Source of the DNA: Gnetum montanum | Taxonomy: Eukaryota > Streptophyta > Gnetopsida > Gnetales > Gnetaceae | Assembly: GCA_015680685.1 (NCBI GenBank) | Contig: MNCI01006151.1 | Location: 1,243,566-1,307,565, forward strand | Direction: 5' to 3' | DNA length: 64,000 nucleotides | Position numbers and translations under genes: made by a program | Shown: positions 59,790 through 64,000 of the stretch, one piece after another | Position numbering within the stretch: the stretch's first letter is position 1 | Layout: each line of letters starts with the position of its first letter | The notes under the pieces: model-generated | The model's input: only the letters and a program-made list of their open reading frames with translations | What the model was told of the DNA's origin: nothing | The model's database searches: none

Positions 59790-62300
59790 GTTGTCATCCC
59801 ATGTAATCTTGATGGTAATTGAATTTTGATCATTCAAGTTCTTAGTTCCTCTTTTTATTGGCATATGATTATGGTTTAGTATTTCCATATGTAAGTTCTT
59901 ATTTGGGGTCATTTTCTTAGAATGGGAATTAATAAGTGATTTAGATATTTCCATGCATGTTTTAGACATTTTTAGGTTCCTAATTTGTGGCCATTGGGTA
60001 ACGTTTGGTTTAGTGGCTCCTCCTCTCTCTTGTGGATACACTTGTCTTTCATATTTAGTGTGGGTTGGTATCATGATGGTGTTGATATGTTGAAGTATCG
60101 ATCTAGAACTACATCCTTCTTTATCATTAGTAATTCATGAAATTTCCTATCCCTCCATAGTGATACATTCATCTTTTATGTTTTGCATTAGAGTGGTAAT
60201 GGATGTTGGCTCTTGTGTTGAATTGGGAGACACTGTTTTGGTGAGGAAGGATGTTACACTTGGCTGGCCTTGTGCTAGTATTGATGAGCTAGTAGGCTTA
60301 TGATTTTTGTGCCCATGTGTGAAAACTATCCTAAAGAAAGGACATTTTTGAGACTTTTGCTAAGAACTACTACATTATCATTTACTTGTATGTTCATAGC
60401 ACAAGTGGCATTCTTTCATTGATATTGTGATATCAATACTCCCTATGTTATTGGTGGTAACATATGGTGGAAGGAAATATGAGAATATTGAGGATGTCAT
60501 GGAGGAGAAGAGGTTTGAGATGGTGATCCCACAAGGGATGTTGCAAGTCAATGATATTTGGGAGAGTGGTAGTAGTGATTTTAGGTAGAGGAATTAGAAC
60601 CATGTGGAGAAAAAAGTTGTTGAAAATAGCAGTCATATAGGTCCGACTGGCAATAAGGGTATTACTAGTTTGTTGATGGCATCTCCCACAACTATGGGTT
60701 TTTTCCAGTATGGTTGATAGTAGTGTTGAGGCTAATATGACATCCCAATAAAATAGTATGGTTGGTTATAGGATTTTCTATAATTACCTTGTGAGTAAGG
60801 TAATTTCCTAGGCATTTTCTTTTGTACAATCTTGAAATTCAAAGCAAAAGCCCCAAACTCTTATAGATGCAACATAACTAGGTAATAGTCCTTTGGATTT
60901 TAATATTGGCAAATGTCACATCCAACATTCTCTTCTATGGTTAAGTCTATGAACTCTTCTACTACATCTATTTTTTCTTTTTTTCCAATAAGTGTTCCTA
61001 CCTTCTTCTTTGTTCTTTTTCCTCTTCTTGTTTTGATTACTTTATTTATTTTGTGCCACCTTCTCCACTATGGTTTTCATGTAGGTTGTGTCTTTTTCAT
61101 TCGTCAACTCCTGCATCTTATATGTCCTTTCTTTAAGCTCAATAATATACTTTTGTATTGGCATGGTTTGTTGTGAAATCACCTCATGAAAAACTACCTC
61201 TTTTTCCTCATCATAGATATGGATCCCTTTATTTTGAGGAGTTGGATCCCAGTTATATTCCTCTACATTCTCTTGTTTACATATTTTTCCTTATTCTTTT
61301 GCCACCTATTCAATTTTCCTTTGTATTTGATGGGCTTTCAATTTGGATAACCAACCTTGAGCATAAATCCCAAGGGTCTCTCTTGTTTGGTTACAAAGCC
61401 CATCTCTGATGAAAAACACCACTCTTTTAGAGAGAAATCATGAACTACACATCTATGTAGTAGCAAATAGTATCTATCCAAGATGACATCCAAGGATTTA
61501 TGTTTATCTTGCCTCCATCCTTGGATTTGTTTTCTTAGGTTAGACACTCTCACATAGGTTTGGTATTTCTCATTGAAGAGTTCCAGCATTGTTAATCATT
61601 GATGGATTGAATTTGGTTCCAATGATCTATACCAACTTTTAGTTTTATCTATTAGTGTCATATAAAAGATCTTAAGCTTTTGCCACTCACTCTCAATGTT
61701 TTTTAAGGCCAAAACATCATGGAAGGCTTGTAAGTGATGTTGTAAATTAGAATTTTAGCCTCTCACAAATTTAGGGATGTTATTCATATCAAGCCTTTTA
61801 ATGAAACTTTCCCTTTGGTGTCCATGGGATGTTCTAACTACCTTTGTTTTTTATTTCATGCTCTAAGTAGCTAACAAAGGTTCACCATCATTAGACATGT
61901 CATGGTGATAATATCTATTTTTATTTTTTTGATTATGATGATCTTGTCTATGATAATTATGATGTCTTTCATGTTTCCCTTGGGTTTTATTTCTATCTTT
62001 ATCTTGATCACATAGTGAAACTCTATATCTATACCTATGGTTATCTTCATTAGAACTAGATGTTTAAGAGGAAGAGAAAGATGAGGAACTAGAAGAATCA
62101 CCATGGCTCCTATATTTCTCCCCATGATCCCTTGATTTGTCTTTTCTAGGTTTACAAGAGGTCTTAGGCCTTGAGGCCCTCCTTCATCTAGAACTTACTC
62201 CATCTCCTCTAGAATTAACTATACCATTTGAACATAGTCCTTAAGTGTGGTATAGGTTGAAATGAGCATATGAAACCCGTGCTTTTGATTGTTCACTCTA
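59790..62300 (-). pseudogene. gag of Athila-like copy F
   Basis: On the minus strand, a Ser-rich start (about 62110-62050) and a basic section precede the core about 61830-61340. The core has FNEKYQTYVRVSNLRKQIQG and LDRYYLLLHRC, almost the same as 22620-22740. The tail (about 60640-60150) is His/Tyr/Thr-rich, like 23560-24020. It is broken by stops and frameshifts. Confidence 0.75.
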
Positions 62301-62499
62301 ATTTTTTTCAACATATATATTATCATTTCTCCTACTAGTGCTTTCATCATGTGATGCATTCTTGGCCCTATGTGAACAAGGCATGTTTTAATGTATATGA
62401 CCTAAAATATTAATATTTTCTAAAAGGTAAATCATTAAGACTTTTATAATGATCATTTATAATATAACTAACCTAGATAACTAGCATCATCCCCAACAA
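62301..62499 (-). other. Leader of copy F
   Basis: About 200 bp between gag and LTR. Just after the LTR the minus strand reads TTGTTGGGGATGATGC, which may be a decayed Athila-type primer site (GTTGCCGGGGA-like). No gene seen. Confidence 0.35.
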
Positions 62500-63368
62500 T
62501 GATGAGTGATGAGTATTACCTACATCCAACCATACAAATTACTAATGTTCATGTGCAATCCATTTGAATTTTATGAATGGGACTAGTTGTTGCATCTAGA
62601 TCATTAAGTATTGATTGTAGGATGCTATCTTCCGACTTGGACTAGTGGTAGCTTTGTCATGTATGATTTAGTTCAAAGTGAGGCATATGATAACTAATGT
62701 TGTTAGGCCCTAATTACTCCTAGCAATAAACATAATTGAGAATGAAATTTAATCTTAAATCTAAGTAATGATGGTAATGTAAATTTACTCTATCCTAGAG
62801 TGATGAGCATCTGGTCTTGGCTTACGGTACACATCTTGGACTCATATAACTGTTATTGGGTTACCAAGCATTATGCTAGTATGCAAACTAAGCAATAACA
62901 CTACTAGGATGACCAAACAGTTACACTTAAATGCTTGAAACCATCTGTAATCATTCACTTTACTAATGAACAAGTAAAGTAAGGTAGTTGGAAAGGTAAA
63001 TGAATAAACTAATAAGTTAGTAAAAACTATACTAAGTAAAATACTAAAAATAAGTGGATGCTACAAGGATGAAAAACAATCTTGATCTTTATTTCTAATT
63101 ATGAATTATGCCCAAGTACACTTCACTTGAATAAAGATTTTGTACAAAAACTTAACACCAAAATACAAGCATTTACTCTATTGCTAAAACAATGAAATGA
63201 AATGATAAGAATCTACCTAAGGATGGAATGCAAGTTATTCAGATCATGTACCCAAGTGCTCAATTTATAGGTAGGCATGCATTCCATGATATTGGATATT
63301 TGATAATGTAGCATTATATCTGATATGGAGGCTAAGATATCTTAACCACTAAAAAACATGATTCATCA
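62500..63368 (-). mobile_element. 5' LTR of Athila-like copy F
   Basis: On the minus strand it starts TGATGAATCATG (63368) and ends ACTCATCACTCATCA (62500). A CCTATAAATTGAG promoter lies near 63270, and GGTTGGATGTAGGTAATAC stands near the end, as in other family 2 LTRs. U3 has ATATCCAATATCATG, closer to the LTR at 29198 than to that at 20994. Confidence 0.8.
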
Positions 63369-63537
63369 CCTACCTTAGAAAATTTTATAATATCTTGACC
63401 TAATTTTCTTATAAAAATTAGCAAAATTATAAAGATAAGAATACATTGGAATAAAATAACAAAAGAATAATATAAATGATATCTAAAATGTCTTGAATTC
63501 TAACTCTTAAATATTGGTTATTATCATTAATGAGCAT
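63369..63537. other. Spacer between head-to-head LTRs
   Basis: About 170 bp of AT-rich sequence with no recognisable gene or repeat. Confidence 0.4.
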
Positions 63538-64000
63538 CAAAGTGTCACATTGATGGGCCCCCATTGATGAAGCCCTATTTATGTGATGTTGCCCCATCGA
63601 CAAGGTTGTGTCAACATAGGCCTATTACAAAGACTATAAATACATGATCACAACTTTGCTTATGGAACATCAAGTCATAGAATAAGTATATTTCTTACAA
63701 TTTTCCATTTAAAAGTTAGAATATTTCTTTGGGTGCTCATAGTAGGAGTCAGAGAGTATACAGATCTTTATTTAGGCACTATGGTACCTGAACTATACTA
63801 GTGTGTATGGTAATACAGATGAGCCTTTTGATCAAACCTTGCAATAGTTAGAATAGATTAATGATTTATTTATGCATTCCATATTTTCACTAAATATGTA
63901 ATTAATTAAGTCCAATTGGACTTTAAGTGATTAGTTAATTAATTAAGATAAATAGATTAAGTACATAAGTACAACCACTTTGAGCATAAACATGCATTCA
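63538..64000 (+). mobile_element. Athila-like LTR, partial (runs off window)
   Basis: Start inferred near TAATGAGCATCA (TG decayed). GATGAAGCCC and CCCATCGACAAGG precede ACTATAAATACATG at about 63640. The segment AGATTAAGTACATAAGTACAA near 63955 matches 21465-21485. It is of the same U3 class as the LTR at 20994 and opposite in orientation to copy F. Confidence 0.7.

Noticed and set aside
1-64000. tRNA, rRNA, organelle DNA inserts or intact host genes
   Set aside because: None recognised by eye. A tRNA scan and an organelle genome search would be needed to exclude small ones.

Overview
The window is nuclear DNA from a land plant with a large, repeat-rich genome. A gymnosperm or another large-genome lineage is plausible, but this rests only on the density of repeats and is a weak inference. 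I see no ordinary host gene, rRNA, tRNA or CRISPR array. Almost all of the 64 kb is nested, decayed Ty3/gypsy LTR retrotransposons of two families. Most reading frames carry in-frame stops, chiefly TAG where the relative has Gln, as expected from C-to-T decay of methylated CAG.

Family 1 is a Tat/Ogre-type element with a Tat-like RT, a second RNase H after the first, and LTRs that begin TGAAACACC and end near CGNTACA. Copies, left to right: (A) 1-3400, protease plus antisense gene; (B) 3425-9822 minus, LTR-gag-protease; (E') an older minus-strand copy split into 30078-34375 and 51344-52090; (C) 34376-51338 minus, a complete element of about 17 kb flanked by the 5-bp target duplication AAGAT and inserted into E'; (D) 53707 to about 59700 plus, LTR-gag-protease, truncated.

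Family 2 is Athila-like (gag, protease, RT, RNase H, integrase, long untranslated region, post-pol ORF; LTRs run TGATGAG to CTCATCA). Copies: a plus-strand tandem at 9823-30077 (internal region 1 with pol, LTR, internal region 2 without pol, LTR); (F) a minus-strand copy whose 5' LTR is 62500-63368 and which is split by D; and a further plus-strand LTR running off the right end from about 63538.

The notable feature is in family 1. Between protease and reverse transcriptase, where Ogre elements carry a pol intron, lies a multi-exon gene on the opposite strand. It occurs three times (1-1981, 30430-32504, 41281-45760), always in the same place and orientation. Splice positions and phases agree between copies and the C-terminal tails are alike. 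In copy C the sense strand has a good 3' splice site at 40707 that opens straight into the RT frame, so the antisense gene appears to sit inside the element's own intron. Being antisense, its introns would survive in genomic RNA. Arrays of a degenerate ~22-bp motif occupy every boundary around this module. A second point concerns family 2: the untranslated region ahead of the post-pol ORF carries a TATA box and motifs that mirror the U3 of that copy's own downstream LTR, suggesting an internal promoter.
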